52,039 bases of DNA from Bacillota bacterium (GCA_023421505.1 JAEZTJ010000074.1:1-52039), one strand, 5' to 3'; numbered from the stretch's first letter, positions 8,313-17,057 are shown. Numbers and translations: made by a program. Notes: a model not told the origin generated them from the sequence alone.

Positions 8313-9152
8313 TTGTCAAATTCCTTTGCAAAATTTCACATTAATTTATTAAATGTTATTATGAGTAATTTATACAGTGTAATGGGCAAGATTTTTAAGT
8401 TTTCCAGAAAAGAATTTAACAACATGAAAACTATACTGAATGCTGTCTATCAGATAGTAATGGATAAGGAGATACTATCGGTAAATCCGCTTCTTAACAC
8501 ACATACTGACGTAAAAATCCGCTCTATTCAAAAGAAAAAGGATGGTTCTAGGCTCTATCTCGAAAAAGAAATGGAAGTCCTTGAAGATTTTCTCTATCAG
8601 CAAGAAACCATGGAAGCTTATACGATTTTGATGGATTTCCAAATCGGAACTAGGATAGGTGAACTGGTAATTCTGCAAAAGGAAGATATGCTTGATGGTG
8701 AAGTCTATATTCATAAGATGGAGATTGTCGATGAGGAAAGAGCTAACGGAGTATATATCCGCAAAGGCTATAAGATTGTAGAATATGTGAAACATGATAT
8801 ATCAGCAGGCTATCGGACCATTCCTTTATCAAAAAAGGCGAAAAATATTCTGGAAGAGGTGAAAAAACTTTCACCTGACAGCGAATTTCTTTTCACACAG
8901 TCAAATGGTGAAAGAATGACGAGCAGAAGCTTTAACTACTGGTTGGAGAAGTATTGCAGAGATGCCGGAATAACGTTTAAGAGCAGTCATTGTATTCGAA
9001 GAACCTTCGCTAGCCGGTTATATGCAGAGCACATGCCATTAGAGGAAATCAGTGTGTATATGGGTCATGAAGATATCGATACAACGAAAGGCTATATCTA
9101 CAATTATAACGAAAAAGAAAAGAATCGTGCCTATATGGACAAAGCATTATAG
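8313..9152 (+). CDS. Tyrosine recombinase/integrase, N-terminally truncated
   Basis: The open frame keeps part of the SAM-like core-binding domain (residues 1-75) and a complete catalytic domain. All the catalytic boxes are present: Arg in GTRIGEL, HxxR in SSHCIRRT, His in MGHEDID, and Tyr in KGYIYNYN. The usual integrases of this type are about 380-400 residues, and this frame gives 279. The N-terminal arm-binding domain is absent, and no ribosome binding site precedes the TTG at 8313 or the ATG at 8361. It is therefore probably a 5'-truncated remnant even though its active site is whole. It ends about 105 nt before the attachment-site copy at 9258, the usual int-att arrangement. Confidence 0.85.
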   Translation: MSNSFAKFHINLLNVIMSNLYSVMGKIFKFSRKEFNNMKTILNAVYQIVMDKEILSVNPLLNTHTDVKIRSIQKKKDGSRLYLEKEMEVLEDFLYQQETMEAYTILMDFQIGTRIGELVILQKEDMLDGEVYIHKMEIVDEERANGVYIRKGYKIVEYVKHDISAGYRTIPLSKKAKNILEEVKKLSPDSEFLFTQSNGERMTSRSFNYWLEKYCRDAGITFKSSHCIRRTFASRLYAEHMPLEEISVYMGHEDIDTTKGYIYNYNEKEKNRAYMDKAL

Positions 9153-9215
9153 CCGTTCGAGAGGGAAAAGGATGTTGCACACATCCTGCACACATTATTT
9201 TTAGAAACAAAAAAA

Positions 9216-9245
9216 CAGGAAAGCTTGATTTTACTAGCTTTCCTG
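9216..9245 (+). terminator. Terminator after integrase C
   Basis: A perfect 10-bp stem (CAGGAAAGCT at 9216-9225 with AGCTTTCCTG at 9236-9245) has a 10-nt loop and is followed by CCCTTTTCC. It lies between the integrase and the attachment site. Confidence 0.7.
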
Positions 9246-9257
9246 CCCTTTTCCATT

Positions 9258-9284
9258 AAGCGCGAGACGGGATTCGAACCCGCG
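9258..9284. repeat. Attachment-site copy 2 (tRNA-Gly 3' end)
   Basis: These 27 bp are identical to 9463-9489, the acceptor stem, T-arm and part of the T-stem of tRNA-Gly read from the plus strand. Beyond 9284 the flank differs and does not fold as a tRNA, so this is a duplicated end and not a second gene. Confidence 0.88.
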
Positions 9285-9328
9285 CCTCCTCGCATGGTCT
9301 TTGCTACGTGAAGGACACTTCGCAAAGC

Positions 9329-9382
9329 CCTTAGAAGAACAAGAATCTCGGCGTATAAGCCTCCATTCTTGTTCTTCTAAGG
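9329..9382. repeat. Perfect 18-bp inverted repeat
   Basis: Positions 9329-9346 (CCTTAGAAGAACAAGAAT) are the exact reverse complement of 9365-9382, separated by 18 nt. No T-run follows on either strand, so it is a poor terminator. It lies in the 180-bp stretch between two copies of the tRNA 3' end. Confidence 0.8.
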
Positions 9383-9419
9383 CTCAGTCTGTGAGAGTAC
9401 GAATCTGGTTTAGACACAG

Positions 9420-9462
9420 AAAAAGAAAAGAACCTATGCTTCGCATAAGTTCCTTTCTTTTT
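9420..9462 (-). terminator. tRNA-Gly terminator
   Basis: A 20-bp stem with a 3-nt loop begins directly downstream of the tRNA 3' end (9443-9462 with 9420-9439). The stem contains two G-T pairs and ends in a pyrimidine tract (CTTTTT on the minus strand). Confidence 0.8.
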
Positions 9463-9489
9463 AAGCGCGAGACGGGATTCGAACCCGCG
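9463..9489. repeat. Attachment site within the tRNA-Gly gene
   Basis: This is the 3' end of the intact tRNA gene. It is identical to 9258-9284 over 27 bp and to 2486-2506 over 21 bp, and is the parental site for the repeated insertions to its left. Confidence 0.85.
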
Positions 9490-9535
9490 ACCCTCGCCTT
9501 GGCAAGGCGATACTCCACCACTGAGCCACTCGCGC
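9464..9535 (-). tRNA. tRNA-Gly (anticodon GCC)
   Basis: The reverse complement folds as a full cloverleaf. The acceptor stem is GCGCGAG/CTCGCGC, the D-arm closes with GCTC/GAGT, and the anticodon stem-loop is TCGCC-TTGCCAA-GGCGA with GCC in place. The T-arm is GCGGG-TTCGAAT-CCCGT and the discriminator base is U, as expected for glycine. CCA is not encoded. A consensus promoter lies at 9583-9611 and a strong hairpin follows the 3' end. The gene stays intact despite serving as an integration target. Confidence 0.96.
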
Positions 9536-9582
9536 ATATTATGTTGTGTACTACTATTTAGTATTTCGTAAGCACATGACAT

Positions 9583-9611
9583 AATATACTATAGATTAGA
9601 CCATTTGTCAA
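9583..9611 (-). promoter_or_regulatory. Promoter of tRNA-Gly
   Basis: On the minus strand, TTGACA (9606-9611) and TATATT (9583-9588) are separated by exactly 17 nt, a near-consensus sigma-A promoter. Transcription would start about 40 nt before the tRNA 5' end. Confidence 0.85.
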
Positions 9612-9665
9612 TGACTATAAATGAAATTTTTTTATTTTCTTTATAATTTATATTATATATAGAAT

Positions 9666-10430
9666 TCAACCAATTATAATAGTGCGAACATACTCATTAT
9701 TCTGAAACTGTTTGCTTTTTAAATTATCTAATTTATTAAGTGTTACATCCACCCAAAGCTCTTCAGCAGCAATCAGAAGATTAGCGAGCATAATACCCAT
9801 ATCAATCATTTTTCCAAAGTCCAGAGTTCTTGCAATTAACATATTTTTCTTTGCAAATATATGGATACGGTTTTTATATACGACAAATCTCCAGGGTTGG
9901 TTATTATAGCTGGAGGGAGCGAAGCGGGCAGCTTCAAGAACCTGTTTAATATCAGAGGATACCTCCTCTTTATATATAGTAACTCCCTTTTCCGGTAATC
10001 GATGAGCTTCGGAAGGATCCCGGTATAGGGGAAGAGTAGTCTTACCAAAAGCCAGAGCCGTTACATATTTGTATTTCATTGTTGATTTTAAACCAAAGCC
10101 CGGATTAGAAAGCATAAAACATGTACCAAGCCCTTTTGTTATCAAGTATAAACTTAATTGCTGCATCAGATAACCGGCATTAAGGAGAAAATCCTCCTTT
10201 TCTTCTGAGGAAATACATAGATAGTAAGGTGCTTTTACGTTAAAAGGCCCCCGAAAGCCCTGCTTTGCCTCTATATTGCTGACTAACTTAAATTCAACAG
10301 CTATACCATCTATCAACATTGGAAGTTTATCAGCATATTCGAGAATATCTGAAAGTACCTCCCATTCCAGTTTCTCATTCATAAAATGCCGTATGGATTT
10401 TCTTGAAAATATAGCATCAAATGTGTTCAT
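9666..10430 (-). CDS. Nitroreductase-family protein (TM nitroreductase type)
   Basis: A 254-residue FMN-dependent nitroreductase-like oxidoreductase. The N-terminus has the RKSIRHF motif of the family. The distal half carries AARFAPSSYNNQPWRF, the typical flavin/substrate-binding block, near residues 168-183. The length, with two half-domains in one chain, fits the 'putative TM nitroreductase' subgroup instead of the 170-200-residue NfsB type. The electron acceptor is unknown. The ATG follows AGGAAT. It lies directly downstream of the AraC-type regulator on the same strand (37 nt gap), so the two may be co-transcribed. Confidence 0.88.
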   Translation of the reverse strand: MNTFDAIFSRKSIRHFMNEKLEWEVLSDILEYADKLPMLIDGIAVEFKLVSNIEAKQGFRGPFNVKAPYYLCISSEEKEDFLLNAGYLMQQLSLYLITKGLGTCFMLSNPGFGLKSTMKYKYVTALAFGKTTLPLYRDPSEAHRLPEKGVTIYKEEVSSDIKQVLEAARFAPSSYNNQPWRFVVYKNRIHIFAKKNMLIARTLDFGKMIDMGIMLANLLIAAEELWVDVTLNKLDNLKSKQFQNNEYVRTIIIG

Positions 10431-10467
10431 ATTCCTGTCAACCTTCTTCCTAAATCGCTTGCTGTAT

Positions 10468-11319
10468 CTAATTCATGGATCTTTTCTTATAATATAAGGG
10501 TGAGATGCCATAATATTTTTTAAATAACTTACTGAAGTGATATACATCATCATAGCCTACCTGATTCGCAATGCTCTTAATACTGCCGCCATCAGTGTTC
10601 AGTAGAATCTCCTTAGCTTTTTCTAAACGAATTTTTATTAGGTAGTTAATCGGCGATTCACCGGTCTCTTCTTTAAATATCTTAGAAATATAAACAGGGC
10701 TCAGATAAATATTATGTGCAATCTGCTCCAAAGATATCTTATTTTCATAATTTTCATTCAAATAATTTATAATACGGTTTACAGCATAGCTCTTATTATA
10801 GGATTCAAAATTACAGCCCTTTTGATCTGTTTTCTCAACCTCAGAGATTTCACGAATTACTAGAAGAAGCATCTGCATCAGATGCGTCTTGAACATGAAA
10901 TATCTGCCGATCTGATGGCTCTCTCTTTCTGCAATCATAGCATAGCAATGCATCGAAATCTCTTGCTTAAGCTCGGCAGACATATGTACAACACAGCCGC
11001 CATCCTCCAGTTCGATAGAGTTTGGTGCCATATTTCGAAAATGAAAATCAGTAAATCCAGAGATAAATTCTATGGTTGGTTCCTTAGGGTTTGAAATGAT
11101 ATGCGTGTGCTTAACTCCGGGATTACAGATAACTAGATCTCCAGCCTCTACATTAAATTCCTTACCCTCTACTAAGTATTTCCCTTTTCCGGATAATATA
11201 TATGCTAGTTCAGTGAAATCATGATCATGATAAACTCCGTCGGTTATCATCTTAACCTTTGATACATAGAATACGGTTGGATTAAAATCATTATATGTTA
11301 TATCGTATTCAAAGGCCAT
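10468..11319 (-). CDS. AraC-family regulator with N-terminal cupin
   Basis: A 283-residue regulator. Residues 15-100 form a cupin-like sensor (HDHDFTELAYILSGKG, then EAGDLVICNPGVKHTH). Residues 185-280 form the double helix-turn-helix of AraC/XylS proteins (ISLEQIAHNIYLSPVYISKI; IANQVGYDDVYHFSKLFKK). Such proteins usually sense sugars or other small ligands. The ATG at 11317-11319 is chosen because GGAGG lies 5 nt before it; an in-frame ATG 36 nt upstream would contain that ribosome site. It precedes the nitroreductase on the same strand. The upstream 460 bp hold no gene. Confidence 0.9.
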   Translation of the reverse strand: MAFEYDITYNDFNPTVFYVSKVKMITDGVYHDHDFTELAYILSGKGKYLVEGKEFNVEAGDLVICNPGVKHTHIISNPKEPTIEFISGFTDFHFRNMAPNSIELEDGGCVVHMSAELKQEISMHCYAMIAERESHQIGRYFMFKTHLMQMLLLVIREISEVEKTDQKGCNFESYNKSYAVNRIINYLNENYENKISLEQIAHNIYLSPVYISKIFKEETGESPINYLIKIRLEKAKEILLNTDGGSIKSIANQVGYDDVYHFSKLFKKYYGISPLYYKKRSMN

Positions 11320-11819
11320 TTTATCCTCCATTCTGCCGTCTTGGCAAAATAACATAATAAAAATATTATATCATTATCACGTGAATAAGGTAAATAAAAT
11401 TTTTTACTAAAATATGCTGTTTTATTTAAAAATATTTAGGCTTTTATTGTTATTTATTATATAGTTTTACTGTGGTGATAAATCATAATATTATTTTTTT
11501 GTTATGTATTGATAAATACTAATTGCTGCTCAATTTGTTATGCTAAAATAATTTAAAGTGTATTTATAATTATCAGGGTTTTCAATAATAAAATTTTATT
11601 TACTTAATGATATCTCATTGTATTATTGCGCTCTTCCAGATACACCTAATGAAGTAGAAATGCATTAGTTAATAGGAAATAACTAGATTCCTAGGAGCAG
11701 CTTTATAACCTAATATAATAAATAACATGATGAAAGTAATAATGTACATTCTAATAAAATCGTGATAAGTTATAATAATTACTAAATTTCTTTTTTGCAT
11801 ACCAATGAGGAGGTTGCCT
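11320..11819. other. Gene-free AT-rich region between divergent genes
   Basis: About 500 bp separate the AraC regulator (minus) from the ABC exporter (plus). The stretch is very AT-rich and must hold both promoters, but I cannot pick a convincing -35/-10 pair or operator by eye. Confidence 0.5.
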
Positions 11820-13640
11820 ATGACAGCAATGCAATGGTTTTTTACTTTTCTAAAGAAATATAGACCTAAATTAATATTTGGATTAGTACTAGTAACGATC
11901 ACAAGCTCTATCGCAATTGTTAATCCACATATTTCTGGTATCATTGTAGACGAAATTGTGAAAGGTGGAAATCGTAAATTGTTACCACAGATGATGGTAA
12001 TTATCATATCGGCCACTATACTTCGATCCATACTTAAGTACTGGTTCCTAATAACCTTTGAAAAATCCTCTCAGGGTATGCTTTATACTATGCGAGATTA
12101 TGTATATCGAAGGATGCTGGAGCAGGATTTTACTTTTTATAATAAGAACCGAACCGGTGACCTCATGTCAAGGCAGACTGGGGATATGGAAGCGATCAGA
12201 CATTTTGTTGCATATGTAATCTATGGAATATATGAAAACTCGCTGCTCTTTATCATCGCTCTTGTAATGATATTTGTTGTTGATTGGCGCCTTGCTCTTT
12301 GTATGATAGCAGTTCTTCCAGTCACTGCATTCGTTGCTATAAAGCAACTAAAGTCAGTAAAACCCGCCTTTCATAATATCAGGCAGCATTTTTCCAGTCT
12401 CAATACGGCAGTGCAGGAGAATGTAAGCGGTAACCGTGTCGTGAAAGCATTTACGAAGGAAGAATATGAGATTGAAAAATTCGGTAAGGAAAATGACGGG
12501 TATCGCGAGGCAGAATTAAATGCAGCCAATATCTGGAGAAAATATGTTCCGGTATTTGAGTTTATGGCTAATATTTTAACGGTTATCATGTTCTTGGTTG
12601 GTGGAATTATGGTTATTAAAGGACATATGTCAATTGGTAAGATGGTAACAGTTAACGGTTATTTATGGATGCTAAATAATCCGCTTCGTCAGGCCGGTTG
12701 GCTTGCGAATGACTTTCAAAGATTTGTAACCTCTGTAGAAAAAATCTACTCTACTATCATTGTGGAGCCGGGAATCAGAGAACCGGATCATGCAATTGAG
12801 AAAAAACGCTTTAAGGGAGATATTATTTTTAATCACGTAAGCTATTTCGCGGAGGATGAGGTAATCTTAAAAGATATTAACTTCCATATAAAACCGGGTC
12901 AGACAGTAGGTATCATCGGTGCAACCGGATCTGGAAAATCTACCTTAATGAACATATTATGCCGTTTTTATGATGTTACCTCCGGAGAGGTCGAGATTGA
13001 TGGGATTAATATAAAGGATCTGGAGCTTTATTCTCTGAGAGACAATATCGGCATGGCAATGCAGGATGTCTTTCTTTTCTCTGATACGATTGAGGGTAAT
13101 ATTGCCTATGCAAGACCAAGTTGCAGCTTTGATAAGGTGGTAGAGGTGGCTAAGATAGCCAATGCTCATGACTTTATTACGCAGATGCCGGAGGGTTATG
13201 ATACGATAGTCGGTGAGAGGGGCGTGGGACTTTCCGGTGGACAGAAGCAGAGAATATCACTGGCCAGGGCACTACTTAAGAACCCTTCTATAATCATACT
13301 AGATGATACTACATCTGCAGTTGATATGGAGACGGAAGCGCAGATACAGAATGCTTTAAGCACGATTCATGCAAAGCATACCGTGTTTATTATTGCACAT
13401 CGCATCTCCTCGATCAAAGCTGCGGATCAGATTCTGGTACTTCATAATGGAAGAATTATTGAAGCAGGCAATCATGATGAGCTTCTTGAAAAGAAGGGTT
13501 ATTATCATACAGTATTTCATCATCAATATGGTGATTTTGATTCATTATTTGCAGGCAATCCTTCCTATAATACTGAAAATACTGTTCGTACCTCCGGTCA
13601 AAAAAGTAAGAGCAAAGCGGCTATGGAAGGAGGCAGATAA
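11820..13640 (+). CDS. ABC exporter half-transporter, degenerate ATP-site subunit
   Basis: A 606-residue type IV ABC exporter: about six membrane helices in residues 15-310, then a nucleotide-binding domain. Walker A GATGSGKS lies near residue 366 and the signature LSGGQKQR near 470. Walker B is IIILDDTTSAVD, where the catalytic Glu is replaced by Asp, and the H-loop is IIAHRIS. The Glu-to-Asp change marks the degenerate partner of heterodimeric exporters such as TM287/288. It pairs with the gene 2 nt downstream. The cargo could be a drug, lipid or peptide. The start at 11820 follows AGGAGG by 6 nt; the upstream ATG at 11805 is part of that site's context. Confidence 0.92.
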   Translation: MTAMQWFFTFLKKYRPKLIFGLVLVTITSSIAIVNPHISGIIVDEIVKGGNRKLLPQMMVIIISATILRSILKYWFLITFEKSSQGMLYTMRDYVYRRMLEQDFTFYNKNRTGDLMSRQTGDMEAIRHFVAYVIYGIYENSLLFIIALVMIFVVDWRLALCMIAVLPVTAFVAIKQLKSVKPAFHNIRQHFSSLNTAVQENVSGNRVVKAFTKEEYEIEKFGKENDGYREAELNAANIWRKYVPVFEFMANILTVIMFLVGGIMVIKGHMSIGKMVTVNGYLWMLNNPLRQAGWLANDFQRFVTSVEKIYSTIIVEPGIREPDHAIEKKRFKGDIIFNHVSYFAEDEVILKDINFHIKPGQTVGIIGATGSGKSTLMNILCRFYDVTSGEVEIDGINIKDLELYSLRDNIGMAMQDVFLFSDTIEGNIAYARPSCSFDKVVEVAKIANAHDFITQMPEGYDTIVGERGVGLSGGQKQRISLARALLKNPSIIILDDTTSAVDMETEAQIQNALSTIHAKHTVFIIAHRISSIKAADQILVLHNGRIIEAGNHDELLEKKGYYHTVFHHQYGDFDSLFAGNPSYNTENTVRTSGQKSKSKAAMEGGR

Positions 13641-13642
13641 TT

Positions 13643-15433
13643 ATGGCTAGAAATAAATACGATATTGATGAAACGCTTCAGTCGGAATTTAATTTTTCTC
13701 ATTTGAAGCGCTTGGGTAAGTACATAAAACCTCACAGGAAGGAATTGCTGATTACGATATTACTGATGTCAACCTCCTCCATTCTGGGTATGCTGACTCC
13801 TATTTTCTTCATGAAAATTATGGATGATTATATTTATAACGAGAATATTAAAGCAATTGTTATGCTTAGCCTTCTGCAGTTATTCATATTTTTAATCATA
13901 TCAGTAAATTTGAAGCTTAAGATTACTATAACCTCAAGAGTCGGACAGAGTATTATACACAAGCTACGAAGTGATATCTTTGAGCATCTGCAGGAGCTGC
14001 CGTTTTCCTATTATGATGATAAACCACATGGCAAAATCCAGGTAAGAGTTGTAAATTATGTTAACAGTCTCAGCGATTTACTTTCTAATGGTATCGTTAA
14101 TACAATTACAGATCTCTTAAGCTTATTCATTACGGTTGGCTTTATGTTCTATGTGAATGTAAGACTTACTCTGATTTGTTTAGTTGGTCTTCCGTTATTA
14201 ATGATTATTATCTTCCTTATTAAAACAAAGCAAAGAGTGGCTTGGCAGCAGTCCAGCAACAAAGCTTCTAATTTGAATGCTTACATTGCAGAAAGTATCA
14301 ACGGCATCCGCGTAACGCAGAGCTTTACCAGAGAGCAGGAGAACATCAGAATTTTCAATACCTTAAGCGGGGATTACAGGAATGCCTGGATGAAGGCAGT
14401 AAAGCTTAACTTCCTGCTCTGGCCTGCAATTGATAATATTTCGACCTGGACCTGTGTTATGCTATATATTCTCGGTATCTCCTGGCTGGATCATGGTATG
14501 CAAGGAATTACAGTGGGTGCTTTAATTGCAATGATGGGATATACCGGAAGATTCTGGGCTCCGATCAATACTCTGGCAAGCTTTTATAATTCTCTCTTAA
14601 ATGCGGTTTCCTATTTGGAAAGAATCTTTGAGACGATTGATGAGCCTGTAATCGTAAAGGATGCTGAGGGTGCAGTTCAGATGCCGCCGATTAAGGGCGA
14701 GATAGTATTTAAAGATGTGACCTTTGGCTATGAAAAGGATATCATGATATTAAACGGTGTTAATTTTAAGGCAGAGATCGGAAACACAGTTGCTATAGTA
14801 GGACCCACGGGGGCAGGCAAGACAACAATTATTAACCTGATCAGCAGATTTTATAACCTGAATTCAGGCACGATTACAATAGACGGTATCGATATCAATA
14901 CAGTAACAATTAAATCACTTCGCAAGCAAATGGGTGTAATGCTGCAGGATAGCTTTATTTTCTCAGGAACGATAATGGATAATATTCGTTATGGCAATAT
15001 GGAAGCAACGGATGAACAGGTTATTGAGGCTGCGAAAACAGTACACGCGCATGATTTTATCATCGGACTGGAAAACGGTTATAATACGCAGGTGAATGAG
15101 AGAGGCTCAAGGCTCTCAGTCGGACAAAGGCAGTTAATCAGTTTTGCCAGAGCGTTGCTTGCTGACCCAAAGATACTGATTCTTGACGAAGCAACCTCCA
15201 GCATAGATACAGAGACGGAGATACTATTACAAGAGGGCTTAAGCAGGCTTTTAGCTAACCGTACCTCCTTCATCATAGCGCACCGTCTATCAACGATTAA
15301 GAATTCTACCTACATTATGTATGTGGACGGTGGAACGATTAAGGAAATGGGCAGTCACGATGAGTTACTTGAACAGAAAGGTTGTTATTATGAGCTTTAT
15401 ATGTCACAGTATAAATTCCTAGAGAAGGAATAG
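13643..15433 (+). CDS. ABC exporter half-transporter, catalytic subunit
   Basis: A 596-residue partner of the preceding protein. A six-helix transmembrane domain lies in residues 30-325. The nucleotide-binding domain has Walker A GPTGAGKTT near 387, a signature altered to LSVGQRQ near 491, and canonical Walker B ILILDEATSSID with the catalytic Glu. The H-loop is IIAHRLST. The altered signature here plus the altered Walker B in the partner place both changes in the same composite ATP site, and the other site is fully canonical. It is translated from GGAGG with a 2-nt intergenic gap, so expression is coupled. No terminator follows immediately. Confidence 0.92.
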   Translation: MARNKYDIDETLQSEFNFSHLKRLGKYIKPHRKELLITILLMSTSSILGMLTPIFFMKIMDDYIYNENIKAIVMLSLLQLFIFLIISVNLKLKITITSRVGQSIIHKLRSDIFEHLQELPFSYYDDKPHGKIQVRVVNYVNSLSDLLSNGIVNTITDLLSLFITVGFMFYVNVRLTLICLVGLPLLMIIIFLIKTKQRVAWQQSSNKASNLNAYIAESINGIRVTQSFTREQENIRIFNTLSGDYRNAWMKAVKLNFLLWPAIDNISTWTCVMLYILGISWLDHGMQGITVGALIAMMGYTGRFWAPINTLASFYNSLLNAVSYLERIFETIDEPVIVKDAEGAVQMPPIKGEIVFKDVTFGYEKDIMILNGVNFKAEIGNTVAIVGPTGAGKTTIINLISRFYNLNSGTITIDGIDINTVTIKSLRKQMGVMLQDSFIFSGTIMDNIRYGNMEATDEQVIEAAKTVHAHDFIIGLENGYNTQVNERGSRLSVGQRQLISFARALLADPKILILDEATSSIDTETEILLQEGLSRLLANRTSFIIAHRLSTIKNSTYIMYVDGGTIKEMGSHDELLEQKGCYYELYMSQYKFLEKE

Positions 15434-15787
15434 CTTATAGATAATTCATACAAACAATATCAATCGTTTTCTTCAGGGGAGTATGTATGATGCATATTCC
15501 CTTGTATTCATTAAGCTGCCATTACCTGGATTCACTTGCTTAAGGAGCTTATATACGTTACAATAGTAAAATATTTATTGTTAAGCATCATATTTTTAGA
15601 ATTAGGGCATCAAAAGCCTTCAATAGCTGAAAATATGAATATAGATATATATTCATATTTTCAGTTTGGCGTGACCGGATGAAGGCGGTTGTCTATAATT
15701 GATTTGAGACTCAGGTCAATATGGAGTTGATTTCACTTGTATAATACTTCAGCACGCTTATAATATTTACCCAAATAAGGAGTAAAA
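15434..15787. other. Intergenic region with perfect 17-bp hairpin
   Basis: There is no gene in these 354 bp. At 15627-15643 and 15648-15664 a perfect 17-bp inverted repeat (arms CTGAAAATATGAATATA and its complement) closes on a 4-nt loop, followed by TTTGG. It could end transcription from the ABC operon, although it is almost 200 nt downstream of it. Confidence 0.6.
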
Positions 15788-16849
15788 ATGGCCTATAACT
15801 ATAGAGATATCATACCCTACCTGCTTAACTGGTTTGATTATAATGCCCGTATTCTTGCCTGGAGACAAAATCCCAAGCCGTATTATGTATGGGTATCTGA
15901 GATTATGCTTCAGCAGACAAGAGTTGAGGCTGTAAAGGGATACTTTGACCGTTTTATTATTGTCCTCCCAAGTATACAGGCACTGGCTGAAGCAGACGAG
16001 GAAGTCCTTCTAAAGCTATGGGAGGGGTTAGGGTATTATAATAGAGCAAGGAATCTTCAAAAGGCGGCACAGCTTTTGATTAAGGAGTATAATGGAGAAT
16101 TACCTACTGATTACGAACGTCTTTTAGAGATCCCCGGTATCGGCGAATATACGGCGGGTGCAATCGCCTCTATCGCTTATAGTATTCCTGTTCCGGCGGT
16201 GGATGGGAACGTGCTGCGAGTAACGAAACGTATAGCCGGAAGCTTAGACGATATCACGAAGAATTCGGTTAAGAAGGAATTATGGCAGGATTTATATCGG
16301 ATCATGCCGGTTGAGCGTCCCGGTGATTTTAATCAAGCCCTTATGGAGCTGGGGGCACTTGTTTGCCTTCCGAATGGCAAGCCGCTCTGTGAGCATTGTC
16401 CGGTTATGCATTTGTGTAAAGCCTTTCATGAGGATTTGATAAGAAAGATACCTGTTAAACCAGATAAAAAGGAACGTAGGAAGGAAGAACATACAATTCT
16501 GCTTATGGAATATCATAATAGCTTTGGAATAAGAAAGAGAACAGAGAAAGGCTTGTTATCGGGACTTTGGGAATTACCTCATCTTAAGGGGAAGTATAAG
16601 CAGCCGGAGCTTTTAAAGGTGCTAAAGGCTTACGGAATAATTGCATCGGATATGAGTTACATCGGTGAGGCAAAGCATATTTTTACGCATGTTGAGTGGC
16701 ATATGATTGGATATCATATAAAGTTAGCGGATAAAGCTATACCGATACCGGATTTTGAGGACATTCTTTGGGTAGACAAAGAGAATATTATGAGTAAATA
16801 TAGTATACCGAGTGCCTTTTCGGCATTTATGGCAGTGCTAAAGCAGTGA
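15788..16849 (+). CDS. mutY: A/G-specific adenine DNA glycosylase MutY
   Basis: A 353-residue protein that removes adenine mispaired with 8-oxoguanine. The helix-hairpin-helix GPD fold is clear: SEIMLQQT with catalytic Glu38, HhH segment EIPGIGEYTAGAI near 114-126, and catalytic Asp139 in VPAVDGN. A [4Fe-4S] cluster motif uses Cys193, Cys201, Cys204 and Cys210. The spacing is C-x7-C-x2-C-x5-C, one residue longer in the first gap than in E. coli. Residues 230-353 form the NUDIX-like domain that reads 8-oxoG (FTHVEWHM). The start follows AAGGAG by 5 nt. It stands alone. Confidence 0.95.
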   Translation: MAYNYRDIIPYLLNWFDYNARILAWRQNPKPYYVWVSEIMLQQTRVEAVKGYFDRFIIVLPSIQALAEADEEVLLKLWEGLGYYNRARNLQKAAQLLIKEYNGELPTDYERLLEIPGIGEYTAGAIASIAYSIPVPAVDGNVLRVTKRIAGSLDDITKNSVKKELWQDLYRIMPVERPGDFNQALMELGALVCLPNGKPLCEHCPVMHLCKAFHEDLIRKIPVKPDKKERRKEEHTILLMEYHNSFGIRKRTEKGLLSGLWELPHLKGKYKQPELLKVLKAYGIIASDMSYIGEAKHIFTHVEWHMIGYHIKLADKAIPIPDFEDILWVDKENIMSKYSIPSAFSAFMAVLKQ

Positions 16850-16968
16850 AAAGTTCTTAGGATTTATAGTTGTAAGATACTAGACACTTAAGTAATATAT
16901 GAGTGAAAGCACAGTTGCAATAGTATTGTCATAATCTGTTCGAATATACAGCACAATATAATTTTTTA

Positions 16969-16996
16969 TTGTAATATGTGCCAAGTGTGGTATTAT
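16969..16996 (+). promoter_or_regulatory. Possible promoter of the SH3 lipoprotein gene
   Basis: TTGTAA (16969-16974) and TATTAT (16991-16996) are separated by 16 nt, about 60 nt before the lipoprotein start. The match to consensus is only fair. Confidence 0.4.
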
Positions 16997-17057
16997 TATA
17001 AATAGCAAAAAGATACAGGTCGGATTAATTGATGCTTTTCCGACAAATGGAGGTTTT

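Larger units (their letters stand above)
2486..9284. mobile_element. Remnant integrative element(s) at tRNA-Gly
   Basis: The segment is bounded by two copies of the tRNA-Gly 3' end (2486-2506 and 9258-9284), with a tyrosine recombinase gene just inside the right boundary. It carries a 425-residue orphan protein, an XRE regulator, a fossil CRESS-like replication module, a second broken integrase, a broken hypothetical gene and a DUF3825-like gene. It appears composite: an internal junction near 6330 joins two truncated genes end to end. No conjugation, relaxase or phage structural genes are visible, so any movement would have needed help. Confidence 0.75.

Noticed and set aside
9258..9340. A second tRNA-Gly gene on the minus strand
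   Set aside because: Only the acceptor 3' strand and T-arm match. The upstream part does not form an anticodon or D-arm, and no 5' acceptor strand is found, so it is a duplicated attachment site.
9301..9582. Coding frames over the tRNA-Gly gene on both strands
   Set aside because: They run through a complete tRNA cloverleaf and its terminator and have no ribosome sites.
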